NCBI GenBank assembly: GCA_015065585.1
Contig: SVQC01000012.1
Span: 1-43,077 of the forward strand
Reading direction: 5' to 3'
Length of the DNA: 43,077 nt
Source: Oscillospiraceae bacterium
Lineage (GTDB): Bacteria; Bacillota; Clostridia; Oscillospirales; Acutalibacteraceae
In this document: positions 15,607-22,875 of the stretch, piece by piece
Position numbering within the stretch: the stretch's first letter is position 1
Layout: each line of letters opens with the position of its first letter
Notes under the pieces: generated by a model
The model's database searches: none
What the model was told of the DNA's origin: nothing
The model's input: the letters and a program-made list of their open reading frames with translations, nothing else
Translations under genes and position numbers: made by a program

Positions 15607-15753
15607 ATGTTCTTAAAGAAAAATATTTTTCGCATTGTTGCTGTAATTTATGATATTGTAGCGCTGTTTTGGTACTACGTTATTACAAGTGATTTGATTT
15701 ATAGGTTTACTGAAATTAGTGTTAAAAGGGAGAACCGTCCCCTTGTCTCATAG
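15607..15753 (+). pseudogene. 5' part of a membrane-protein gene cut by a REP repeat
   Basis: An ATG with a GGGGG-rich ribosome binding site opens a frame of 48 residues. It starts MFLKKNIFRIVAVIYDIVAL and has one hydrophobic segment (about 8-26). The last residues, ENRPLVS, are encoded by the REP-like repeat at 15731-15750, which brings the stop. The frame continues in another register beyond the repeat (15754-16184). It could be a free-standing small protein now. Confidence 0.5.
15731..15750 (+). repeat. Third REP-like repeat copy
   Basis: AGAACCGTCCCCTTGTCTCA, 19 of 20 bases identical to the copy at 14497-14516 and in the same orientation. It sits inside a broken gene. Confidence 0.75.
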
Positions 15754-16184
15754 CCGCATGTAACAAGAAGATTAGTAAGGCTATCAGAAAAGCAAAAACA
15801 TCTTCGGTACTAAAGGTAAGAGTTGCAGTCGAACGAAAGTTATATTATAGTTATCGTTTTATTTCGGAGTTTTCTGGAAAATCAATAGATCACGACGACG
15901 CCAAAGCTTTTAGGCATCAGTTCTATAAAAAAGGTTCTGTATCATCAAGAAGTCTTGAGGGGGTATCCAAACGGACTAAAGAATCCAAGCAACAAATTGA
16001 CAACATTCTAAAATTACTAAATGATGCGGCGGAATACAGAAGTAGTGAATCAAACATAAAGTTGCAATGGATTATGATGGTTATTACATTCCTTTCCTTG
16101 ATTATAGCATTATTTAGCATTAACAATACTGCAATTACAAACGTGATTAAGGAAATTTTCACTTGGATTAAAAGTATATTTTAA
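15754..16184 (+). pseudogene. 3' part of a broken gene ending in a membrane segment
   Basis: A frame stays open for about 143 codons but has no usable start: upstream it runs into the REP repeat and a stop at 15723. The encoded sequence looks real: a basic, helical part (KKISKAIRKAKTSSVLKVRV), a likely coiled region (KRTKESKQQIDNILKLL) and a C-terminal membrane helix (WIMMVITFLSLIIALF), ending at 16184. With the 48-residue frame upstream it would make a protein with one membrane segment at each end. No family recognised. A terminator-like hairpin follows at 16190. Confidence 0.55.
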
Positions 16185-16189
16185 TGGCG

Positions 16190-16222
16190 CAGCGGCTGGG
16201 AGTGATCCTTGCCGCTGTTTCT
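16190..16222 (+). terminator. Terminator-like hairpin
   Basis: Stem CAGCGGC / GCCGCTG with a 14-base loop followed by TTTCTTAT, 6 bases after the stop of the broken membrane-protein gene. Confidence 0.55.
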
Positions 16223-16230
16223 TATGAGTG

Positions 16231-16259
16231 ATGAAATATTTTAAAAAATATGTTATAAT
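16231..16259 (+). promoter_or_regulatory. Promoter of the ECF sigma operon
   Basis: ATGAAA, 17 bases, then TGTTATAAT (extended -10). A TGTAAC element at 16263 is a possible ECF-type -35 box for autoregulation, but no clear matching -10 was found. Confidence 0.5.
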
Positions 16260-16313
16260 GATTGTAACGTTTTGACATTTCCGCAATCTAATAGTTGAAA
16301 GGGCGGTGAAAAT

Positions 16314-16790
16314 GTGACTGAATTTGAAAAGCTTTTCAATGAATATCGTGAGTTTATTTTCAAATATCTCTTGAAGATGACACACGACCTTTCGTTGTCC
16401 GAGGAACTGACACAGGAAACCTTTTTTCGTGCATATATGAACTATGCTTCATTGAGGGACAAAGAAAAAGTATCTGTTTGGCTCTGCCAAATTGCTAAAA
16501 ATACATATTTTGCGTGGTATAACGAGCAGAAGAAAAAAGCATCTCTGGATGTTTTAGAAACAGTCAGTATTAGCGAAAATATTGAAGATGTCTTTGTTCA
16601 AAAAGAACTATCTCAAAAGGCATTACGATGTTTGCACGAATTAGAAGAACCATATAAGGAAGTGTTTATGCTTTCTGTTTTTGGTGGATTTTCGTTAAAA
16701 GAAATCAGTTCAATTTTCGGAAAAAGCGAAAGTTGGGCACGAGTTACATTTTACCGTGCCAAGCAAAAACTATTAGAAGTAATGAGGTAA
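16314..16790 (+). CDS. ECF-type RNA polymerase sigma factor
   Basis: Protein of 158 residues. Region 2 includes LSEELTQETFFRAYMNY, the core-binding and -10-reading helix. Region 4 includes YKEVFMLSVFGGFSLKEIS and ESWARVTFYRAKQKLL, the -35-reading helix-turn-helix. Region 3 is absent, as in all ECF factors. The start is GTG (16314); the overlapping ATG would run into TGA at once. The gene ends 4 bases before its anti-sigma gene. It lies inside the guaA island, so it is accessory rather than a core stress regulator. Confidence 0.92.
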   Translation: MTEFEKLFNEYREFIFKYLLKMTHDLSLSEELTQETFFRAYMNYASLRDKEKVSVWLCQIAKNTYFAWYNEQKKKASLDVLETVSISENIEDVFVQKELSQKALRCLHELEEPYKEVFMLSVFGGFSLKEISSIFGKSESWARVTFYRAKQKLLEVMR

Positions 16791-16794
16791 TCAT

Positions 16795-17424
16795 ATGGAT
16801 TGTAATGTTGTAAGGGATTTAATCCCACTGTACATTGATGAATGCTGTAGTGAAGAAAGTGCGATTATAGTTAAAGAACATATCGAAAGTTGTGATGCGT
16901 GCAAAAAGCTTCTTGAAGATATGAGCACGCCTTCCGATGTAGTTGCGGCATCAAAAGCACCAGCGAAGTTTAACAAACTCAATGATTGGAAAGCTTCTGT
17001 TTTACAGTCAGTTTTGCTGTTTCTTTCTTTTAGTTTAATTACTATCGGTGTATCACTAGAGGCCAGGACGGGATCCGGCTTAATGAATGGTTTTTGGGCA
17101 ATGAACCTTGTCATTCCGGCAACTGGGTTTATGCTCTCCCTGGCAAACTGGTATTTTGTGCAAGTTTATAAAAACAGAAAAAGATTTTCTTCATTTTCTT
17201 TGATTGCTACTCTCGGTATCACGTTGTGCGCATATATATGGTCAGTTTTTCACTATGAGATGGATTTGTTGGAGATATTTTCCGAATGTAATTTTGTTGA
17301 GGCTTTAGATGCAATGCAAGGCGTGCTGTTCCTCAATGGGCTTGGAATTGTATTAACAGTTGCTTTTTGCATACTATCAAAAATTCTTTCCAATCAATAT
17401 GCTAAAATGTTAGGAAAAGAGTGA
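16795..17424 (+). CDS. Zinc-binding anti-sigma factor, membrane-anchored
   Basis: Protein of 209 residues. The N-terminus has the ZAS motif H-x3-C-x2-C (H29, C33, C36) with C3 as the fourth ligand, in the order typical of zf-HC2 anti-sigma domains. After it come about four hydrophobic segments (about 63-80, 89-112, 125-145, 172-195). The domain should hold the ECF factor inactive at the membrane until a signal is sensed. It starts 4 bases after the sigma gene stop and is followed 10 bases later by a third membrane-protein gene. Confidence 0.88.
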   Translation: MDCNVVRDLIPLYIDECCSEESAIIVKEHIESCDACKKLLEDMSTPSDVVAASKAPAKFNKLNDWKASVLQSVLLFLSFSLITIGVSLEARTGSGLMNGFWAMNLVIPATGFMLSLANWYFVQVYKNRKRFSSFSLIATLGITLCAYIWSVFHYEMDLLEIFSECNFVEALDAMQGVLFLNGLGIVLTVAFCILSKILSNQYAKMLGKE

Positions 17425-17434
17425 TGAGCGTAGG

Positions 17435-18139
17435 ATGAAAAAGGTTGTATCATTTTTAATGTGGTTGCTATTTATATTGACAACACTGTATCCTGCAGGT
17501 GTTCTGATAACAGCCTGTTTCGGATATGGGTTCGAATTAATAAGTATCTCTGCTTTCGCTATTGTGCTTGCGGTATTGTCCGTATGTATCGTTGTCCTCG
17601 ACAACGTTCATAAAAATACTCTTGAAAATAAAGCGTTACGTATTTTGTTGGCTATCATCACACCCTTCTCTCTAATTAACGCAGTTTTCTATATTTTTGA
17701 AAATCCTAAAATCTGGGTGATTGCAGGTGTATTAATATCTGCGGGATGTTGTTTTTATTTGACGATCAAATATGGTAAGCCACTTGCTCTGAAAATTATT
17801 GCCTTAGTGTTGTCTGCCCTAATGGTATTACCTATCGGATTTATTAGTTTTATATTATTAATTTTCGGTAACATCGGTCAAAATACGATCGTCCAAACAG
17901 TTGAATCCCCAAGTGGAAAGTATTATGCCCAAGTGATAGACAGTGACCAAGGTGCGCTCGGTGGAGACACGCTTGTTGATGTATATGAGAAAAGCGGAAT
18001 AAATGCAATTCTTTTCAAAATTGAAAAGAAACCTCAAAGGGTTTATTTCGGAGAGTGGGGCGAATTCAACAATATGCAAATCTATTGGAAAGACGATGAG
18101 TGTCTAATAATTAATTCGACCGAATACCCAATTAAATAG
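17435..18139 (+). CDS. Membrane protein, DUF5412-like, in the sigma/anti-sigma operon
   Basis: Protein of 234 residues. Four or five hydrophobic segments fill the first ~150 residues. A soluble C-terminal domain follows, starting ESPSGKYYAQVIDSDQGALG, a segment I associate with DUF5412-type proteins. The domain probably faces outside the membrane. Translation is likely coupled to the anti-sigma gene, and a terminator follows directly. It could be part of the signal-sensing machinery or a target of the sigma factor. The family assignment is from memory of the motif. Confidence 0.6.
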   Translation: MKKVVSFLMWLLFILTTLYPAGVLITACFGYGFELISISAFAIVLAVLSVCIVVLDNVHKNTLENKALRILLAIITPFSLINAVFYIFENPKIWVIAGVLISAGCCFYLTIKYGKPLALKIIALVLSALMVLPIGFISFILLIFGNIGQNTIVQTVESPSGKYYAQVIDSDQGALGGDTLVDVYEKSGINAILFKIEKKPQRVYFGEWGEFNNMQIYWKDDECLIINSTEYPIK

Positions 18140-18147
18140 CAAAACAG

Positions 18148-18174
18148 AAGGCGTCGCAGAATGCGGCGCCTTTT
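18148..18174 (+). terminator. Terminator of the ECF sigma operon
   Basis: Stem AAGGCGTCGCA / TGCGGCGCCTT (one G-T pair) with a 3-base loop, followed by TT. Confidence 0.75.
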
Positions 18175-18184
18175 GGCTGAAATA

Positions 18185-18213
18185 TAGAAAAAACTCACGT
18201 TTTATGGTATAAT
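18185..18213 (+). promoter_or_regulatory. Extended -10 promoter of the HEPN-like gene
   Basis: TAGAAA, 17 bases, then TGGTATAAT. About 55 bases separate the -10 from the GTG start at 18268. Confidence 0.5.
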
Positions 18214-18267
18214 GAGATCAAAACAAATTGCGTGTTAGTGATAGCAACGTAAAAGAGGTGTTTTAAC

Positions 18268-19281
18268 GTGTTAAATGCTGTTCAGAAAGCTGCTTATGAA
18301 TTAATACAAGCTGATGCTCGGTTTCTTTACACACTGACCATTATTCAAAGAAATGCAAAAAATATCAGCAGCAACTATATTATGATGAGTCAACCGTATA
18401 TCGGACTGTTTACAGATGGAGCAGAACAATGGTGCCAAAAGCTTGGATTAGGTGCACCCCAATTTACCAATACAGAGAAAACATACTACACCGCCTTGCG
18501 CCAAAGCCATAAGCTATATGAAATGCCATATTCGGATTACTTGTCGGCTTTGATAGCAAAGTTTAAGGCAAGCGATGGCCACTTTTATAAGATCCGTAGC
18601 CTCCGTGAAAAGCTATTTGGCTATTACAACGTGGGTACTGATCTGTGTAATGGTCATTTTTGTGGAAACACGATTTTGGGCGCATTGTATACTCCGGTAG
18701 ATACTTTGAATGACAAAGAAATCGGTCCTTGGATTCGAGATATTAGCGTGGTGTCTGGAAAACTTGCAGGCTTTTTCGATTGTCAGAACTTCCCACCATA
18801 TAACTATGATGATAGTATTTTGGTGAAATACGAGGATTATCATTTTTACAAGAATTGCCCTCTCAAAGTAAAAACAGATCTAGGCTTTTTACTTTTTTCA
18901 ATTCTGTGCAGTGTCAATTATGCTATCGAGTTTATAGAACGATACTTTGTTGAGGAGATTCCGCAAAAGTTCAAATTTGCTTATCTACAGTATTACTATC
19001 TTTGTGATTTTATCAAAGAGTTAAATGCCGCAAACGGAACAACCTTTTACATCAATGATTCTATGAAGGATAGATCCTTTAGAAATTGCCTTGCGCATTA
19101 TGGTTTAGGGCAATATCTTTCTGAAAGTGATTTGATTGATGATGACGTATTAAAAGGGTTGACAAACAAAGCGTTTAATATGAATTACTCGGATGCTAAA
19201 GACAAGCTATACTTTTACCTTACCGAGTTAACCAATCAGATAGAAGCGGAAATCTTTTCTCAAACTATTGAAAACAGATGA
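18268..19281 (+). CDS. Unknown protein with HEPN-like RNxxxH motif
   Basis: Protein of 337 residues with no family I can name. It is mostly helical by appearance and lacks a signal peptide. One segment is hydrophobic (LGFLLFSILCSVNYAIEF, about 210-227). The segment DRSFRNCLAHYGLGQYL places R272 and H277 in an R-N-x3-H arrangement, the catalytic motif of HEPN-type RNases found in toxins and abortive-infection proteins. The start is GTG with an AAGAGGTG ribosome binding site. It is the last gene of the guaA island, with its own promoter, and sits about 25 bases before the arm repeats of the second attachment site. The HEPN assignment rests on one short motif. Confidence 0.5.
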   Translation: MLNAVQKAAYELIQADARFLYTLTIIQRNAKNISSNYIMMSQPYIGLFTDGAEQWCQKLGLGAPQFTNTEKTYYTALRQSHKLYEMPYSDYLSALIAKFKASDGHFYKIRSLREKLFGYYNVGTDLCNGHFCGNTILGALYTPVDTLNDKEIGPWIRDISVVSGKLAGFFDCQNFPPYNYDDSILVKYEDYHFYKNCPLKVKTDLGFLLFSILCSVNYAIEFIERYFVEEIPQKFKFAYLQYYYLCDFIKELNAANGTTFYINDSMKDRSFRNCLAHYGLGQYLSESDLIDDDVLKGLTNKAFNMNYSDAKDKLYFYLTELTNQIEAEIFSQTIENR

Positions 19282-19306
19282 ATTTTTGTTATAATAGTAA
19301 TAGTCG

Positions 19307-19514
19307 CTGACAACACAGTGACAACAAAAATCTTGACAGTCCATATTTTATGGATAATCTGAACACTCTCGATAATGTGAGTAAAAACACCCATACAAAA
19401 TTGTTTAAGTTACAGTTTTCGGGAGCGAGTGGGAATAACCCTACACCTCTGAAAACCCCTGATTTTAAGGGATTTTACAGTTCTCGTTTTGCTATTGACA
19501 GCAATATGACAGCA
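19307..19514 (+). other. Right / composite attachment site of the guaA island
   Basis: Order: CTGACAACA (19307) and GTGACAACA (19318), 11 bases apart; a TTGACAGT; the core GAGTGGGAATAA (19427-19438) identical to the end of guaA; then 57 bases later TTGACAGCA (19495) and ATGACAGCA (19506), again 11 bases apart. Arm-like motifs therefore flank the core on both sides, as in a phage-type attP or the junction of two tandem elements. No integrase gene remains. Confidence 0.65.
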
Positions 19515-19522
19515 AAAAAGTC

Positions 19523-19554
19523 AAGATGCTCTGCTTTTTACGGCAGAGCATCTT
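19523..19554. terminator. Hairpin right of the second attachment core
   Basis: Stem AAGATGCTCTGC / GCAGAGCATCTT with an 8-base loop and T-runs on both strands, so it could terminate from either side. The minus strand to its right (about 19565-19636) reads an open C-terminal-like frame ending VAIPN, perhaps the tail of a lost element gene. Confidence 0.65.
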
Positions 19555-19626
19555 TTTATGCTTTTAGTCAGTTTGGGATTGCCACCAAACTTTTATCATT
19601 AAAATCTTTAATAAATTGCTCTTTTG

Positions 19627-19788
19627 TTACACCATAAGGCTGTCGGAAAAGCCTAATTCTTTTGTTATGGTGGCGAGAAAAGAACCGGCAACAAGAATTG
19701 CTATGTAATATTCCAAAGCGGCTTCAAAAACATACATAAGCCGTCCGCGTTTTGCTGATTTTAAAGTAAGCGATTTAGTATTTGCCAT
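19627..19788 (-). pseudogene. 5' stump of an MFS transporter gene
   Basis: An ATG with an AGGTGG ribosome binding site opens a 53-residue frame. Residues about 15-50 include FEAALEYYIAILVAGSFLA and TKELGFSDSL, matching the first membrane helix and loop of a group of clostridial MFS transporters. After DSL the reading leaves the family (MV, stop), so the other ~90% of the gene is missing. It faces the LacI regulator at 19926 across 137 bases, the usual layout of a regulated sugar transporter. The break coincides with the right end of the guaA island. Confidence 0.7.
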
Positions 19789-19880
19789 TTTAATCCACCT
19801 TTTTTATTTCTTTTTACTGATGATATCATACTTAAAAGTTAATTTCTACTAAAAAACCAACTAAACTTTTTCGTAATCTA

Positions 19881-19909
19881 TTGACCATACAAAACCAACA
19901 GTACATAAT
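19881..19909 (+). promoter_or_regulatory. Promoter of the LacI regulator
   Basis: TTGACC, 17 bases, CATAAT. It overlaps a possible upstream in-frame start at 19881, which favours the ATG at 19926. Confidence 0.6.
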
Positions 19910-19925
19910 AAATCTGGTGATAAAA

Positions 19926-20888
19926 ATGACGATGAAAGAATTGGCTAAGCTGTGCCACGTATCCGTTTCAGCGGTATCTAAGGCTTTTTGTGATGCAGAT
20001 GATATAGGCAAGGAAACTAAAGAACATATTTTCAGCGTTGCAAAAGAGCAGGGGTGCTTTGGAAAATTTTATAAGGGGAAATATAATAAAAAAATTATTG
20101 CCGTTATCTGCCCCGAAATAAGCGGAGATTATTACAGCGTTTTCGTTAATATGCTAAAAGGACTTATTGAGAAGAATAACGGAATGTGTATTATTTCTAC
20201 CGATGATTTTGACGCTAAAAAGCAGTCTGAACTTATTGAATATTATATTTCATATTTGAAGGTTGACGGGCTTTTTGTGATGGGACTGACAGCTCAGCTT
20301 AAAAAAGGCTACGAAACCCCGATTGTTTCTATCTTTTCAAGCGCAGATAACAAGGTAGATTTAGTTGTTACCGATATGAAGCTTGCTGTTTATGAGGCAA
20401 TTGAAACTCTGTATTTTTTAGGACACAGAAATATAGCATTCTTAGGTGAAACGCTGACGACAAAAAAAGAAGAATGCTTTATTAATGGTGTAAAGCAGTT
20501 TGATGATATAAAATATAGTCTTATAAAAAGTGAAAAGCGTTTTGAGGAAGCAGGGTATGACTGTGCAAATAAACTACTGGAGGAAAAAGAAAATTATACT
20601 GCAGTTATTTGCGGATATGACAATATAGCAATAGGCGCTATAAAAAGGTTTAAAGAAACGGGGATAAAAGTTCCTGAGGATATTTCGGTTATAGGTATTG
20701 ATAATATACAGATGAGTGAGTTTACCGAAACCAGTCTTACCTCTATTGACGTAAATCCAAAGGATATTTGCAGTATTGCATACAACCTTATGGAAAAGAA
20801 ACTAGAAAATAAGTATTTTAAAGCTAATCAGAGTATAGTCATAAAACCAAGCATCGTTATCAGAGAAAGTATAGGTAAAGTAAAATAA
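19926..20888 (+). CDS. LacI-family transcriptional regulator
   Basis: Protein of 320 residues. The N-terminal helix-turn-helix is MTMKELAKLCHVSVSAVSKAF, followed by a hinge and a periplasmic-binding-protein-like sensor domain with the LacI landmarks VDGLFVMG, GHRNIAFLG, VICGYDNIAIGAI and PEDISVIGIDN. It would repress sugar genes until a sugar is bound. It is convergent with two glycosidase-like genes on the minus strand and divergent from a truncated MFS transporter, so it probably governed all of them. The start at 19926 has only a weak GGTGA ribosome binding site. Confidence 0.9.
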   Translation: MTMKELAKLCHVSVSAVSKAFCDADDIGKETKEHIFSVAKEQGCFGKFYKGKYNKKIIAVICPEISGDYYSVFVNMLKGLIEKNNGMCIISTDDFDAKKQSELIEYYISYLKVDGLFVMGLTAQLKKGYETPIVSIFSSADNKVDLVVTDMKLAVYEAIETLYFLGHRNIAFLGETLTTKKEECFINGVKQFDDIKYSLIKSEKRFEEAGYDCANKLLEEKENYTAVICGYDNIAIGAIKRFKETGIKVPEDISVIGIDNIQMSEFTETSLTSIDVNPKDICSIAYNLMEKKLENKYFKANQSIVIKPSIVIRESIGKVK

Positions 20889-20917
20889 AAGATGCAGTCG
20901 CAAGACTGCATCTTTTA
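20886..20917. terminator. Bidirectional terminator
   Basis: Perfect 14-bp stem TAAAAGATGCAGTC / GACTGCATCTTTTA with a GCAA loop between the convergent LacI and GH127 genes. Its first base overlaps the end of the LacI stop codon. Confidence 0.88.
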
Positions 20918-20918
20918 T

Positions 20919-22853
20919 TTATTTATTTTTTATCCACACGGCTGCTTCATTTTCATCCGTCCATAACTTTCCTGCACTCTGATAGTCGCAAAGCTTAATA
21001 TTACTGCCGTTTTCAGTTTCGACGTTAACACAAAGAAGTGTATCAAAATCACATTCAGTTTCAGTGATTTTTATTTCTTCGGAGTCGGTTTTAATATTAG
21101 CAGGTTTAGTAAGGTCGAATCCAAGACGCGAATCCTGTGCTAACATTAAAGGGCCTTTTTTAATAGAAATATGGTCTTTGGCTAATGGGTCTTCCTTATC
21201 AAAAGAAGGAATTGTAATGGAATTAGCACCCCAAATAACCTTGTTCATAAGCACCTGACTGCCGTAGGGGATAGGCTTGATAATTTTAGCCGGCATACTG
21301 AAAATGATTTCAATGCTGTTTTCGCCTTTGCCAACCTTAATATCATTATAGCCGTCTTCAGCAACTTTGCCGTTTATAAGGGTGTTTTTGCTAAACTCAG
21401 GGTTTCTCAGCTTCAAAATGAAATCATCTTCCGCATTAATCTTTATTAAAACCTTATTGTCGGCAGGGTAAAGGGTGTTAACGGTAATATTAACGTTTTT
21501 GCCTGACGGAGTTTTTGAAGTATACTCACCATCAATATACATATTAAGAACAAGACCGTCTTTATGTGTTAAAAGAGAAGCCTTATGAACACTTCCTACA
21601 CCGGCAGCGCCGATACATACACAGCATCCATAGTATTTATTATCCCTCATAAGCCTGAAACCGCCAATACCGTTACCACGAGAACTTCTTGTTAACGGAC
21701 TATAGCTGTCAAAGGGCATTACCACGCTTACAAAGCCTTCGGGCAAAGCTTCATATATTTTATTGGGCTTATTTTTGTTGGTATTTACAGCACCAAGATA
21801 GGCGTTATAATATGCCGTTTCAAAAGCATCGATATATTTAGAATTACCCGTAAGCAAATTGAGTTGCAAGAAGAACTTCATAAGGGTTACAGTTACACAG
21901 GTTTCCTGCTGAACTCGATGATTTGTGGTATTAGCCTGACGTACTTTAGAGTGGTCGAAAAGCTCGTGGGTGCAACCGGCTGAGCCGATTACGGTAAGCT
22001 CGTCTTCTAAAATAAGGTCGGCAAAATTAATTATAGCGGTTTTATACCATTCAACCTTTGTGATTCTGTAAAGCTCTAAAAGTCCTTCAAAACAAGAGGC
22101 CATTTCATATGCCTTTGTTACGGGATACTGATAAAGACGAAGCTCCTTACTTTCTGCAAGTCTGAATATATTTTCAGCATAGGTGCCGCCTTCGTTTGCT
22201 ATGTAGTTGGAAAAATCAAGATATTTTTGCTCTTTAGTCAAACTGTAAAGACGAACTATTGGCTCCAAAATCGAGGACGAATTAAGCCCGTACCAATGCT
22301 TAGAAGCTCTGGTAATCTGCATTTTGCCTTCTTCTCTTGTTCCGAATTTTGAAATAAGATAATCAGCCTGAAGCTTTATAGAATCTATGATTTCCTTTTC
22401 AAGCTCTTTATCTTCATTAATTTCAAGAAAATACTGCATACCGAGCATTACGTATTTTCTGCACCATATATCCCAGCCTTGAAATTCAGTTTCTAGAGTA
22501 TAGGTAGATATTCTGCCTAAATTATCCTGAGTTTTAATAAGATTTTTAACGGCATCGGTTAACACCTTTAAGAGTTTGGGATTTTTGGTGTAAGAATAAA
22601 CAAAACAGGCGCCGCGCATCATTTTGCCGAAATATTCACCGCGCCAACCACCGTCAGCACCGTCGGGACGAACTTGGTACTGTTCTACAAAAAGTTCCCA
22701 GAGGTCAGTATCAAGAAGCTGAAAATCTTCAACGAAATGTGCGGTTTTATCGGTAATTTCTTTAAAGGAATATGAGTTTTCATAGTCAATAAAGAATTTA
22801 TCGGTAGAAAGTCTGGGGAAATTTGCGGTATTTTCTTTATAAATGCCACGCAT
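20919..22853 (-). CDS. GH127-family glycoside hydrolase (beta-L-arabinofuranosidase-like)
   Basis: Protein of 644 residues with the long (alpha/alpha)6-barrel pattern of the GH127/DUF1680 group and a C-terminal beta domain. The zinc-thiolate active site of the type enzyme HypBA1 (E338, C340, C417, C418) has clear counterparts here: E317 and C319 in QQETC, C410 and C411 in YYGCC. The cysteine next to the zinc is the nucleophile in this family. No signal peptide, so it acts on imported oligosaccharides. The ribosome binding site is AGGAGG. It lies 22 bases downstream of the second glycosidase-like gene, in one operon. Confidence 0.85.
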   Translation of the reverse strand: MRGIYKENTANFPRLSTDKFFIDYENSYSFKEITDKTAHFVEDFQLLDTDLWELFVEQYQVRPDGADGGWRGEYFGKMMRGACFVYSYTKNPKLLKVLTDAVKNLIKTQDNLGRISTYTLETEFQGWDIWCRKYVMLGMQYFLEINEDKELEKEIIDSIKLQADYLISKFGTREEGKMQITRASKHWYGLNSSSILEPIVRLYSLTKEQKYLDFSNYIANEGGTYAENIFRLAESKELRLYQYPVTKAYEMASCFEGLLELYRITKVEWYKTAIINFADLILEDELTVIGSAGCTHELFDHSKVRQANTTNHRVQQETCVTVTLMKFFLQLNLLTGNSKYIDAFETAYYNAYLGAVNTNKNKPNKIYEALPEGFVSVVMPFDSYSPLTRSSRGNGIGGFRLMRDNKYYGCCVCIGAAGVGSVHKASLLTHKDGLVLNMYIDGEYTSKTPSGKNVNITVNTLYPADNKVLIKINAEDDFILKLRNPEFSKNTLINGKVAEDGYNDIKVGKGENSIEIIFSMPAKIIKPIPYGSQVLMNKVIWGANSITIPSFDKEDPLAKDHISIKKGPLMLAQDSRLGFDLTKPANIKTDSEEIKITETECDFDTLLCVNVETENGSNIKLCDYQSAGKLWTDENEAAVWIKNK

Positions 22854-22875
22854 GGCAAAACCTCCTAAAAAGCAT

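Noticed and set aside
14090..19630. tRNA gene as the island's integration site
   Set aside because: No cloverleaf or CCA-like end was found at either boundary; the repeated core is the 3' end of guaA.
19350..19637. 95-codon open frame across the second attachment core
   Set aside because: It runs through the core, arm repeats and a terminator hairpin, which explain the sequence better than coding; no ribosome binding site.
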